The notes under the pieces: generated by a model
The model's input: the letters and a program-made list of their open reading frames with translations, nothing else
What the model was told of the DNA's origin: nothing
Databases searched by the model: none
Assembly: GCA_023263015.1 (NCBI GenBank)
Contig: JALQXV010000019.1
Span: forward strand, 1 to 6,266
DNA: 6,266 bases
Reading direction: 5' to 3'
DNA from: Candidatus Saccharimonadia bacterium
GTDB lineage: Bacteria; Patescibacteriota; Saccharimonadia; Saccharimonadales; 2-12-FULL-41-12
Shown: positions 1-5,242 of the stretch, one piece after another
Layout of the letters: each line of letters starts with the position of its first letter
How positions within the stretch are numbered: position 1 is the stretch's first letter
Translations under genes and position numbers: made by a program

Positions 1-569
1 TTAGGGTTACGTTCAATTGGCAGATCAATAATTGCCTCTGGTGGATCAACAGATCCAATTACACGGGCAATATAGGTTTTTTTGGCCTTTCGATCCTGAA
101 ATTGCTTCTGAAGATGTGTCAACGCTATCTGATTTTTAGCACATATCATTACTCCGCTAGTGGCGCGATCTAAACGGTGTACTATACCAGCTCGTTGATT
201 TTCTTCGTTATTAATAAGTTCAAAGTGGGGGCGCTGGCTTAACCAGCTAGCAACAGTCGGTTCTGGGTTAAAAACACCCTTACTATGGGTCAATACGCCA
301 AGTGGCTTATTAATAACAACGCAATCCGCATCTTCGTATAGTATTGGGATTTCTAGTTCTGTAAACTGTTGGCTGCTATGATCAGGAACTTCCATAGTTA
401 CGCTGTCGTGTTCTTTGATCAATGTGCCAGTTTTAGTCTTAACTTCGCCGTTTACTTGCGCGTTGCCGTCTTTAATAAAGCGCTGAATTTGCGCGCGACT
501 ATACTTTGGGTGTAACCCCGCAAGATATGCGTCCAAACGTACTGGTACGTATGCTTCCGCTTCTTCCAT
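1..569 (-). CDS. RluA/RluC/RluD-family 23S rRNA pseudouridine synthase, C-terminus cut by window edge
   Basis: This enzyme converts specific uridines of large-subunit rRNA to pseudouridine in the cytoplasm. Reading down from the ATG at 569, 189 residues are visible. Residues about 10-60 form an S4-like RNA-binding domain (RLDAYLAGLHPKYSRAQIQR). The catalytic domain follows, with VINKPLGVLTH at 85-95 and the family signature HRLDRATSG at 131-139; D134 is the expected catalytic aspartate. The frame is still open at base 1 and ends in the LPIERNP segment usual for the family, so about 100 C-terminal residues are missing. The ATG directly follows the trpS stop (TAAATG, no gap), so it is probably the last visible gene of the trpS operon. 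No strong Shine-Dalgarno is seen; an AAAAGG lies too far upstream. Which of RluC, RluD or another paralogue it is, and so the target uridine, cannot be told from this fragment. Confidence 0.93.
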   Translation of the reverse strand, partial: MEEAEAYVPVRLDAYLAGLHPKYSRAQIQRFIKDGNAQVNGEVKTKTGTLIKEHDSVTMEVPDHSSQQFTELEIPILYEDADCVVINKPLGVLTHSKGVFNPEPTVASWLSQRPHFELINNEENQRAGIVHRLDRATSGVMICAKNQIALTHLQKQFQDRKAKKTYIARVIGSVDPPEAIIDLPIERNP

Positions 570-1610
570 TTAGCGTAGACCAACTGCCTTTTGAACATTT
601 AGTAACGTTTGGTTTGCTTGTTGATTCATTAAAGCTTCAGATTCAGCTAGCTTTGATTTAATGGCAGTATCATCAACAGCCGCCAACTTGGCTTGGAAAT
701 CGGTTAGAAATGCCGCCACTTCATCAGCTACTGTACGCTTAAAGTCACCGTATGAGGTTACACCGTTAAATTCGTGTACTACAACCTCTAGCTCAACCCC
801 TCGAAGTAATGCCAATATTCTAAGTAAGTTGCTGACACCTGGTTGGTTTATAGTGTCATGGTTAACTTGGGCTACGCTATCTGTAGTGGCACTCATTACT
901 TTTTTGTGCGCTACGGCTGGCTCGTCACCTAAAAATATACAGCCCTTACCACTTTCATCACTCTTGCTCATTTTTTTAGTAGGATCTTGTAAATCCATAA
1001 TCCTGAGTGCTCTACCTTCGCTAGAGCCAAAGAACTCAGCTTGTTCTTGCATAGAAGCAGGAAGTGTAAACAGCTCACCAAAACGATTATTCATTCGTTC
1101 AGCTAGCATGCGTGTAAATTCAATATGCTGTCGCTGGTCATCGCCAACCGGTACGTACGCAGCTTGATACAGCAAAATGTCAGATGCCATGAGCACCGGA
1201 TAGTTAAACTGGCCAACGCCAATATGTTCAACGCCGAGTCGCGCCGACTTATCTTTAAATTCGGTCATGCGGCTAAGTTCACCAAATCCAGCAAAACAAT
1301 CAAGAATCCATGTCAGTTCACTATGTGCTGGAACGTAGCTTTGACGGTACATATGGACGTCTGGATTGTCCAGAGGTAAACCAGCTGCGGTAAAGATACG
1401 CAGATTGTTCATGATATTGTTCTGAAGCTGCGCGTGATCTACCGGTGTCGTAAAGCTATGTAAGTCGGGCATGAATAAATTAATTTGATATTCACCGGCT
1501 CGTTGCTTAGCCATTAAGATAATTGGAAGTAAGGCACCAAAGTAGTTGCCGATCTGAAGATCGTTGTTCGCTCTGAGGCCCGTTAAGATTACAGGTTTAG
1601 TCATTTGCAT
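570..1610 (-). CDS. trpS: Tryptophanyl-tRNA synthetase (TrpRS)
   Basis: This class I aminoacyl-tRNA synthetase charges tRNA-Trp with tryptophan using ATP in the cytoplasm. At 346 residues it is close to the usual length of about 330. The HIGH-like element is QIGNYFGAL at 19-27; bacterial TrpRS commonly has TIGN here, so loss of the first His is normal. MASDILLY at 141-148 is the tryptophan-pocket helix, with D144 the expected indole-recognition residue. GDDQ..H.E follows at 156-164, and KMSKS is intact at 213-217. All catalytic landmarks are present, so it should be active. The upstream aspartoacylase-like gene stops 3 bases before the ATG, and the pseudouridine synthase begins right after the trpS stop. 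No good Shine-Dalgarno is seen. A second in-frame ATG at 1604 (MTKPVILTG) is an equally possible start. Its operon begins with a leader ORF carrying two Trp codons, which may regulate it. Confidence 0.98.
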   Translation of the reverse strand: MQMTKPVILTGLRANNDLQIGNYFGALLPIILMAKQRAGEYQINLFMPDLHSFTTPVDHAQLQNNIMNNLRIFTAAGLPLDNPDVHMYRQSYVPAHSELTWILDCFAGFGELSRMTEFKDKSARLGVEHIGVGQFNYPVLMASDILLYQAAYVPVGDDQRQHIEFTRMLAERMNNRFGELFTLPASMQEQAEFFGSSEGRALRIMDLQDPTKKMSKSDESGKGCIFLGDEPAVAHKKVMSATTDSVAQVNHDTINQPGVSNLLRILALLRGVELEVVVHEFNGVTSYGDFKRTVADEVAAFLTDFQAKLAAVDDTAIKSKLAESEALMNQQANQTLLNVQKAVGLR

Positions 1611-1613
1611 TTA

Positions 1614-2330
1614 TTATACCGTATATCCTCTCTTATTGTTGGCCGCAAAACCAAGGTAGTGTGTTTGTTTCTTATATGAGTTGTTGCCAACTAGTATCGG
1701 GTAGTACTGATCGTTAAACTTTACAAAATTCTGTAACCGCTTCTGATCTACTATGCTGATTGACTTTTTAGTGATCAACTCGGTAACAGTATAAAGTTTC
1801 ACTTGCTTAGATTTACGAGGCTTATTATGCAAAAAGTTAATCACCGCATCAGCCAAACCTTTAATTATCGAATCGCTGATTGTCTTATTTTCAACTTCTA
1901 TCGAAATTGAGTTAGGGTAACTTCCTATTAATGAATGACTAGCTATGTCATTCTGCATATCTACAACCTTTGTTATAGTGGTGTACCCAATAAAGTTCAT
2001 TGCTTCATGATTTAAGCCATGCACCAGAGCCATACTCCCCACTTCACAATTTGTAGTATGAAAATCAAGTACAAGAGCGTAGTTTCTCATTTTAATTTTT
2101 TGTAAAATCGTATGCGCTCGACGCTTTTCATAGGTGTCTCTTGGTCTGCAATTAAAGCTACGATTCAGATCAGATTCTGTATAACGTACCTTCTGCCTTA
2201 CAGCTTTTGGGTTAGCAACCATGTACTCAATCTGGGGAGATTGCTCTCCCCGTTTTTTAAGCTCTGTGTATATTAACCGCCCAAGCGGCTCATTACCGTG
2301 TTGTTGCGCAAGTATTAGTATTCGTTTCAT
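1614..2330 (-). CDS. Succinylglutamate desuccinylase/aspartoacylase-like zinc carboxypeptidase-fold protein (M14 AstE/AspA family)
   Basis: The family hydrolyses N-acyl amino acids such as N-acetylaspartate or succinylglutamate, using one zinc ion. From the ATG at 2330 the protein has 238 residues. The zinc motif HGNE is at H11/E14, and SDLNRSF has D54, N56 and R57 for substrate binding. DFHTT supplies the third zinc ligand H91, and SISIEVE carries the likely catalytic E145. The usual length is 300-340 residues; the shortening is mainly in the C-terminal beta domain, here about 65 residues. An ATG nine bases upstream (2339) is in frame, but AGGGA abuts it directly. From 2330 the same AGGGA has a 9-base spacing, and the ATG overlaps the GNAT stop as TAATG. 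This suggests translational coupling. Family membership is firm; substrate and pathway are unknown. Confidence 0.85.
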   Translation of the reverse strand: MKRILILAQQHGNEPLGRLIYTELKKRGEQSPQIEYMVANPKAVRQKVRYTESDLNRSFNCRPRDTYEKRRAHTILQKIKMRNYALVLDFHTTNCEVGSMALVHGLNHEAMNFIGYTTITKVVDMQNDIASHSLIGSYPNSISIEVENKTISDSIIKGLADAVINFLHNKPRKSKQVKLYTVTELITKKSISIVDQKRLQNFVKFNDQYYPILVGNNSYKKQTHYLGFAANNKRGYTV

Positions 2331-2954
2331 TACTGACATTCCCTAACTCGCCCAACTGCAACCAGTGCATTGCCAGTGGCTTTAAGCTGCACAAACTGAT
2401 CACTAAGCTTAATCCCATCAATACTATTTGCGGCTGGATCCTGAACCGACCCGCCGTATAAACCAGCTCCGTAACGACCAATATGTAGCACAGCTCCCCT
2501 ATGATCTGTTGCGTGCGGCATCTGCCGAGCAATTGCCTGTAACTCCCTACTCTTGGTAAGTGGATATACTTCAGCAGCCTGTGTATTCTTACGCATCATC
2601 TTGATGACGCTTGGGTTACGAGTGTAAGTTGCAATATACTCTGCTTCGTTACGATTGTTCTGGATATAGCTGCGGAGCATTACGCTACCTAAGCCGCAAG
2701 CCTGTTGCGGCGGCGCAATTACACGTCCGGCAAGCTCAATAACAGATCCGCCAAAGACAGCGTGCATACATAGCAAAAGCTTGTAGCTTATTCGTATCAT
2801 ATGCTAACTGAATTGAATCGGCAGCTTGAATATGCGCAAACGTATCTGGACGCATTTCGTCTGGATCTTGTCCAAAGCCCTGCGCCGCCAGTAAGTTTAC
2901 TGCTTCTTTTGTTTCATTCGATAATTGATTTGGATTGTAAATTGTAATATTCAT
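2330..2954 (-). pseudogene. GNAT-family N-acetyltransferase gene split by a 4-bp duplication frameshift
   Basis: Two overlapping reading frames, 2736-2954 (72 codons) and 2330-2800 (156 codons), are halves of one GNAT gene. The first begins MNITIYNPNQLS and runs to LQAFAM, then goes out of frame. The second carries the acetyl-CoA loop Q-x-x-G-x-G (QACGLGS) and the later NPSVIKMM segment typical of GNAT strand 5/helix 4. The break lies at TATGTATG (2765-2772). Removing one TATG joins the halves as AFAM-HAVFGGSV in a seamless 206-residue protein of usual GNAT length, with QxxGxG at about 83-88. No Shine-Dalgarno is obvious at the ATG (2954). The downstream gene is TAATG-coupled to the second half, so the original frame shaped the operon. 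It may be a true recent pseudogene, a phase-variable gene or a sequencing/assembly error. The acetyl acceptor is unknown. Confidence 0.82.
2765..2772 (-). repeat. TATG tandem duplication at the GNAT frameshift
   Basis: On the coding strand two copies of TATG stand side by side (2769-2772 and 2765-2768). Deleting either copy restores one uninterrupted GNAT frame. A slipped-strand duplication of 4 bp is the simplest explanation of the break. Confidence 0.8.
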
Positions 2955-2974
2955 TTAAAGTCTCATTCTTGTTT

Positions 2975-3001
2975 AAATTAAAATAACCGCTCATTGGCGG
3001 C
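2975..3001 (-). terminator. Weak intrinsic terminator-like hairpin in the operon leader (segments 3 and 4)
   Basis: On the transcribed strand CCGC (3000-2997) pairs with GCGG (2990-2987) around a six-base loop CAAUGA. A G-U pair (3001/2986) extends the stem. Nine of the next twelve bases (2986-2975) are U. The stem is short, so termination would be partial or conditional. It lies between the leader ORF and the GNAT gene, where an attenuator terminator would be expected. The assignment rests on hand pairing only. Confidence 0.45.
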
Positions 3002-3025
3002 ACAGCTTTTGAGTTAAGAGTTGTA

Positions 3026-3103
3026 TTATGCAGGCATACGCCAGCGACCGCCATTGTTAATGCGGTTTAGCCAAGACAAAACTGAGTTTTGCAATACGTT
3101 CAT
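3026..3103 (-). CDS. 25-residue leader peptide with two Trp codons, probably leaderless
   Basis: A short ORF begins MNVLQNSVLSW and ends RWRMPA before TAA at 3028-3026. Trp codons are numbers 11 (3073-3071) and 21 (3043-3041), two in 25, far above the usual frequency of about 1 percent. There is no Shine-Dalgarno. However, the promoter immediately upstream puts the expected +1 exactly on the A of this ATG, so it would be read as a leaderless message. The ORF covers segments 1 and 2 of the putative attenuator, and its operon contains trpS. The likely role is a regulatory peptide whose translation speed senses charged tRNA-Trp. It also has five Asn residues and an R-W-R motif resembling the +x+ pattern of drug-dependent arrest peptides. 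A different inducer therefore cannot be excluded. Coding status is inferred from context; homologues were not searched. Confidence 0.5.
   Translation of the reverse strand: MNVLQNSVLSWLNRINNGGRWRMPA
3076..3092 (-). promoter_or_regulatory. Small hairpin inside the leader ORF
   Basis: On the transcribed strand CAAAAC (3091-3086) and GUUUUG (3082-3077) form 6 bp around a UCA loop, with one further G-U pair outside. It lies over codons 4-10, just before the first Trp codon. It could act as a transcription pause signal that keeps polymerase and ribosome in step, but an incidental AT-rich palindrome is possible. Confidence 0.3.
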
Positions 3104-3109
3104 AATTAT

Positions 3110-3139
3110 ATTATAGCAGCTTATGCTTACTCTTGTCAA
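3110..3139 (-). promoter_or_regulatory. Consensus sigma-70 promoter with extended -10 for the leader-GNAT-trpS operon
   Basis: On the minus strand a perfect -35 TTGACA (3139-3134) and a perfect -10 TATAAT (3115-3110) are 18 bases apart, and TGC precedes the -10 as an extended element. It sits within the last codons of the dipeptidase gene; the -10 overlaps its stop. Counting the last -10 base as -7 places +1 at 3103, the A of the leader ORF start codon. A second TATAAT overlaps the first by one base but is too far from the -35. Confidence 0.85.
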
Positions 3140-3839
3140 TTATTCCATACAGCGCAGATGGCTTACTATAAAACCATGCCCAAAGCTGGTCACCGTAACT
3201 ATAGTGCCACCACTCTTGATAATAGCTTGCAAAGCCTGCATCGAGCATAGCCTTGAGCAGCACAGCCCTGTTGGCAGTTTGCTCAGCGCTGATATCGTTA
3301 GAGTGCAGGAATGATCGTTCAGAATCCGTATTAACAACAGTGCCAAAATCTAACAGCTTAGCAGTGTTACGGTCTAAAATATCGACATCAACTGATGCGC
3401 CACAGCAATGTGGTGGCAGTTTAAGCGTCGGGTCACTAACATACAAGCGAGCCGTATCTAGCGCGTCAGTATAGTTCATGCCAGCGTCTACATACGAATT
3501 GGTTAGTTGATCTAACAACTTTTGCTGCACCTCAATCGGTCGATGACACGCTCGTAATACTAATTGCATATTCGCAGGTAGGCTACTGGCTGCCTGTTCT
3601 AGTCGTTCAGCTACTTCACGCCGAGCATAGACGCCATCGTAGCTCGGATTATTGGCAATATAATCTTGGTACAAGCGCCCTTCAAACTCGTCGGTCGGAG
3701 AAACCCAAATTGGATCAACCATAACCAAGTCTGATGAATCCACTCGTATGAGCGGTTCATCGACGTTCAAACACTGCACCTCAGATAAATTACTTGGCGG
3801 GATAATGTGCGACTTGCTGATTTTAGATTTAAGATTCAT
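3111..3839 (-). CDS. VanX/DdpX-like D-alanyl-D-alanine dipeptidase (peptidase M15D)
   Basis: The enzyme family splits free D-Ala-D-Ala with one zinc ion, recycling or removing a peptidoglycan precursor. From the ATG at 3839 the protein has 242 residues. Landmarks are R100 in ACHRPIEVQ (transition-state arginine), zinc ligands H144 and D151 in PPHCCGASVD, catalytic E209 and zinc ligand H212 in EWWH. The gaps H144-D151 (7), D151-E209 (58) and E209-H212 (3) equal those recalled for VanX (H116, D123, E181, H184), which supports an active enzyme. No signal peptide or membrane segment is seen, so it is probably cytoplasmic. A longer frame starts at 3869, but those ten codons lie in the rpsI terminator. 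No Shine-Dalgarno precedes 3839. A TATAAAT 9 bases upstream hints at a short or leaderless transcript, without a matching -35. No vanA/vanH-like neighbours are visible, so a resistance role is not indicated. Confidence 0.93.
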   Translation of the reverse strand: MNLKSKISKSHIIPPSNLSEVQCLNVDEPLIRVDSSDLVMVDPIWVSPTDEFEGRLYQDYIANNPSYDGVYARREVAERLEQAASSLPANMQLVLRACHRPIEVQQKLLDQLTNSYVDAGMNYTDALDTARLYVSDPTLKLPPHCCGASVDVDILDRNTAKLLDFGTVVNTDSERSFLHSNDISAEQTANRAVLLKAMLDAGFASYYQEWWHYSYGDQLWAWFYSKPSALYGIIDKSKHKLL

Positions 3840-3848
3840 AGTAAGCTG

Positions 3849-3855
3849 ATTTATA
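3849..3855 (-). promoter_or_regulatory. Possible -10 element (TATAAAT) before the dipeptidase gene
   Basis: TATAAAT lies 9 bases before the preferred ATG at 3839, inside the U-rich tail of the rpsI terminator. It would start transcription about 3-4 bases before the ATG, giving a near-leaderless message. No recognisable -35 is found at 16-18 bases, so the promoter is weak or doubtful. Confidence 0.25.
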
Positions 3856-3889
3856 AAACAAAACCCCACTCTGAAGTGAGTGAGGTTTT
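3851..3889 (-). terminator. Rho-independent terminator of the rpoA-rplQ-rplM-rpsI operon
   Basis: In the minus-strand RNA AAAACCUCACU (3889-3879) pairs with AGUGGGGUUUU (3870-3860). This gives 11 consecutive pairs including one U-G, around an eight-base loop, followed by GUUUUAUAA. The wobble is allowed only in the minus-strand RNA, which fits termination in that direction. It lies about 20 bases after the rpsI stop. Confidence 0.88.
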
Positions 3890-3910
3890 GAGGTCTGTGA
3901 AAGGTAGTAA

Positions 3911-4318
3911 TTAACGCTTTGTAAACTGGCGTTGCTTACGAGCACCCTTAAGACCAAACTTCTTGCGTTCTTTTTCGCGTGGATCGCGGCCAAGAAGTTC
4001 AGCACGTCGAAGTGTGTTTTTGAAGTCACCGTTTAGTTCAACGAGAGCTTTTGCGATGCCAAGACGAATTGCTTCGATCTGGCCAACGTGTCCGCCGCCG
4101 CTTACTTTAACACTGATATCAAACTTATTCTCTTGTTCAAGAACTGCAAAAGGCTTATTAAGTTCGTTGAGCAAGTATTCACTGCCGGCGAAGTATTCGC
4201 TAACAGGCTTGTCATTAACAACAATATTACCTTTTCCAGAGCTTACACGAACACGAGCGGTTGCACTTTTACGACGACCGAGCGCATAGAAGTAGTTAGA
4301 CTTAGCAGTAGCAGTCAT
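3911..4318 (-). CDS. rpsI: 30S ribosomal protein S9 (uS9)
   Basis: S9 is a small-subunit head protein whose C-terminal tail reaches the P-site tRNA. At 135 residues it is of usual length (about 130). YALGRRKSATARVRV at 11-25 opens the conserved core. The family signature GGGHVGQIEAIRLGIAKAL is at 74-92, and RDPREKERKKFGLKGARK at 111-128 leads to the expected basic end QFTKR, including the final KR that touches tRNA. Its ATG shares one base with the rplM stop (TAATG), with AAGGAAGG just upstream inside rplM, so the two should be translated together. It is the last gene before the terminator. Confidence 0.98.
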   Translation of the reverse strand: MTATAKSNYFYALGRRKSATARVRVSSGKGNIVVNDKPVSEYFAGSEYLLNELNKPFAVLEQENKFDISVKVSGGGHVGQIEAIRLGIAKALVELNGDFKNTLRRAELLGRDPREKERKKFGLKGARKQRQFTKR

Positions 4319-4764
4319 TACTTACCTTCCTTTGCGAGCTTTAATACCTTAGGCTGTTGTGCAGCATGGTTATGTTCTGTGCCAGCATAAATCTTAAGAC
4401 GAGCCAAACGGTCGTCACGAAGCTTGTTTACTGGGAGCATACCACGTACTGACTTGAAGATAACCTTGGTTGAATCTTTTTCAAGCTCAAACTTAAGGTT
4501 GGTCTCACGAAGACCGCCAGGGTAGTTACTGTGCTTGTAATACATTTTATCTTCGACTTTTTTACCGGTTACAACCAAGTTGTCGGCGTTGATAACTACA
4601 ACGTAGTCACCGCAGTCGATGTGCTTAGTGAACATCGGCTTGCCTTTACCGGTAAGTAAATCGGCAACTTTAGTTGAAAGACGACCGAGCGGAAGCTCAG
4701 CTGCGTCTACAACGTACCATTGTCGGTTAACGTCAGTTGGCTTAGCAGAATAAGTTTTATTCAT
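4318..4764 (-). CDS. rplM: 50S ribosomal protein L13 (uL13)
   Basis: L13 is an early-assembly large-subunit protein that binds 23S rRNA. The 148 residues match the family length (about 142-147). RQWYVVDAAELPLGRLST at 14-31 is the conserved N-terminal segment, and HIDCGDYVVVINAD at 48-61 follows. The L13 signature VRGMLPVNKLRDDRLARL begins at 106 and leads to KIYAGTEHNHAAQQP. The start codon overlaps the rplQ stop by one base (TAATG) and has AGGAGG 7 bases upstream within the rplQ end. The rplM-rpsI pairing is the standard bacterial arrangement; here it is joined directly to rpoA-rplQ. Confidence 0.98.
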   Translation of the reverse strand: MNKTYSAKPTDVNRQWYVVDAAELPLGRLSTKVADLLTGKGKPMFTKHIDCGDYVVVINADNLVVTGKKVEDKMYYKHSNYPGGLRETNLKFELEKDSTKVIFKSVRGMLPVNKLRDDRLARLKIYAGTEHNHAAQQPKVLKLAKEGK

Positions 4765-5240
4765 TATTTAGCCTCCTTTTTAGCTGGTGCTTTTTTAGCA
4801 GCCGGCTTCTTTGCAGCAGCTGTAGTTTTAGTAGCAGCCTTTACTTCGGCTTTGGCAACAACTGGTGCTGCAGCAGAAGTAATGTCGTCTACAAAGCTAA
4901 CGCGTGCAAGTTGCGCGTTATCACCGCGACGAGTCGTTGTACGTTCGATGCGAAGATGACCGCTGGTGCGTGCGCTAAGCTTTGGAGCGATTTCGTCTAC
5001 AAGTTTGTGAGCGCTTTCAAGAGTTTGTAACTTGGCAATGATCTGACGACGATTGTGTAGGTCACCCTTTTTAGCTTTAGTAATCAACTTTTCAGTGTAA
5101 GGCACGATTTCCTTAGCCTTATGAATAGTTGTTTCAATTGATTCATATTTGATGAGCGAGTCAGCCAAGCCCTTTAGTAGAGCACGGCGCTGATCTCGTT
5201 CACGGCCGAACTTGCGACCTTTATATCCGTGGCGATGCAT
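4764..5240 (-). CDS. rplQ: 50S ribosomal protein L17 (bL17) with Ala/Lys-rich C-terminal extension
   Basis: L17 is a bacterial large-subunit protein near the peptide exit tunnel. The core spans residues 1 to about 119. MHRHGYKGRKFGRERDQRRA is a typical N-terminus, followed by an ETTIHKAKE segment (36-44) and RRGDNAQLARVSFVDD at 104-119. After that comes a low-complexity tail of about 39 residues rich in Ala and Lys (TAAAKKPAAKKAPAKKEAK), absent from E. coli L17 (127 residues). The tail is probably disordered and may contact rRNA. GGAG lies 8 bases before the ATG within the last rpoA codons, and only two bases separate the rpoA stop from this start. The operon position after rpoA is the classical one. 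Confidence 0.97.
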   Translation of the reverse strand: MHRHGYKGRKFGRERDQRRALLKGLADSLIKYESIETTIHKAKEIVPYTEKLITKAKKGDLHNRRQIIAKLQTLESAHKLVDEIAPKLSARTSGHLRIERTTTRRGDNAQLARVSFVDDITSAAAPVVAKAEVKAATKTTAAAKKPAAKKAPAKKEAK

Positions 5241-5242
5241 GC

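Larger units (their letters stand above)
2975..3103 (-). promoter_or_regulatory. Putative translation-coupled attenuator with four mutually exclusive pairing segments
   Basis: Four GC-rich segments follow one another in the leader RNA. Segment 1 (ACCGC, 3066-3062, then AUU) pairs with segment 2 (AAU-G-GCGGU, 3055-3047): 5 bp, one bulged G, 3 bp, loop AAC. Segment 2 (UGGCGG, 3053-3048) can instead pair with segment 3 (CCGCCA, 3000-2995) over 6 bp plus a wobble. Segment 3 can pair with segment 4 (GCGG, 2990-2987) as the terminator-like hairpin. The first Trp codon of the leader ORF (3073-3071) lies just before segment 1. A ribosome waiting there would mask segment 1, free segment 2 to pair with 3, and prevent the terminator. 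If the ribosome moves on, 1:2 and 3:4 can form. This is the logic of trp-type attenuation; it is inferred from pairing and position, not shown experimentally. Confidence 0.45.

Noticed and set aside
661..1167. Plus-strand open frames, such as 661-1167, 3963-4289 and 5856-6098
   Set aside because: They lie antisense to trpS, rpsI and rpoA, have no family features, and arise from codon bias of the real genes.
1613..1618. TATAAT just before trpS as a separate trpS promoter
   Set aside because: No -35 resembling TTGACA is found at 16-18 bases upstream, and the element is formed by the last codon and stop of the preceding gene (GTA TAA TAA).
2293..2532. Minus-strand frame of 79 codons overlapping the GNAT end
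   Set aside because: It is out of frame with the conserved GNAT and aspartoacylase-like genes and shows no recognisable protein features.
2760..2800. Programmed +1 ribosomal frameshift in the GNAT gene
   Set aside because: No slippery or stimulatory signal like known programmed sites is seen, and a simple TATG duplication explains the break exactly. Not fully excluded.
2955..3103. T-box riboswitch for trpS
   Set aside because: The region lacks the T-box consensus (AGGGTGGNACCGCG) and a recognisable specifier stem; the ACCGC present belongs to the pairing segments described.
3840..3869. Longer N-terminus of the dipeptidase starting at 3869 (MGFCFINQLT)
   Set aside because: These ten codons start just inside the 3' arm of the rpsI terminator and run through its U-rich tail; no ribosome binding site could precede them except inside the hairpin.
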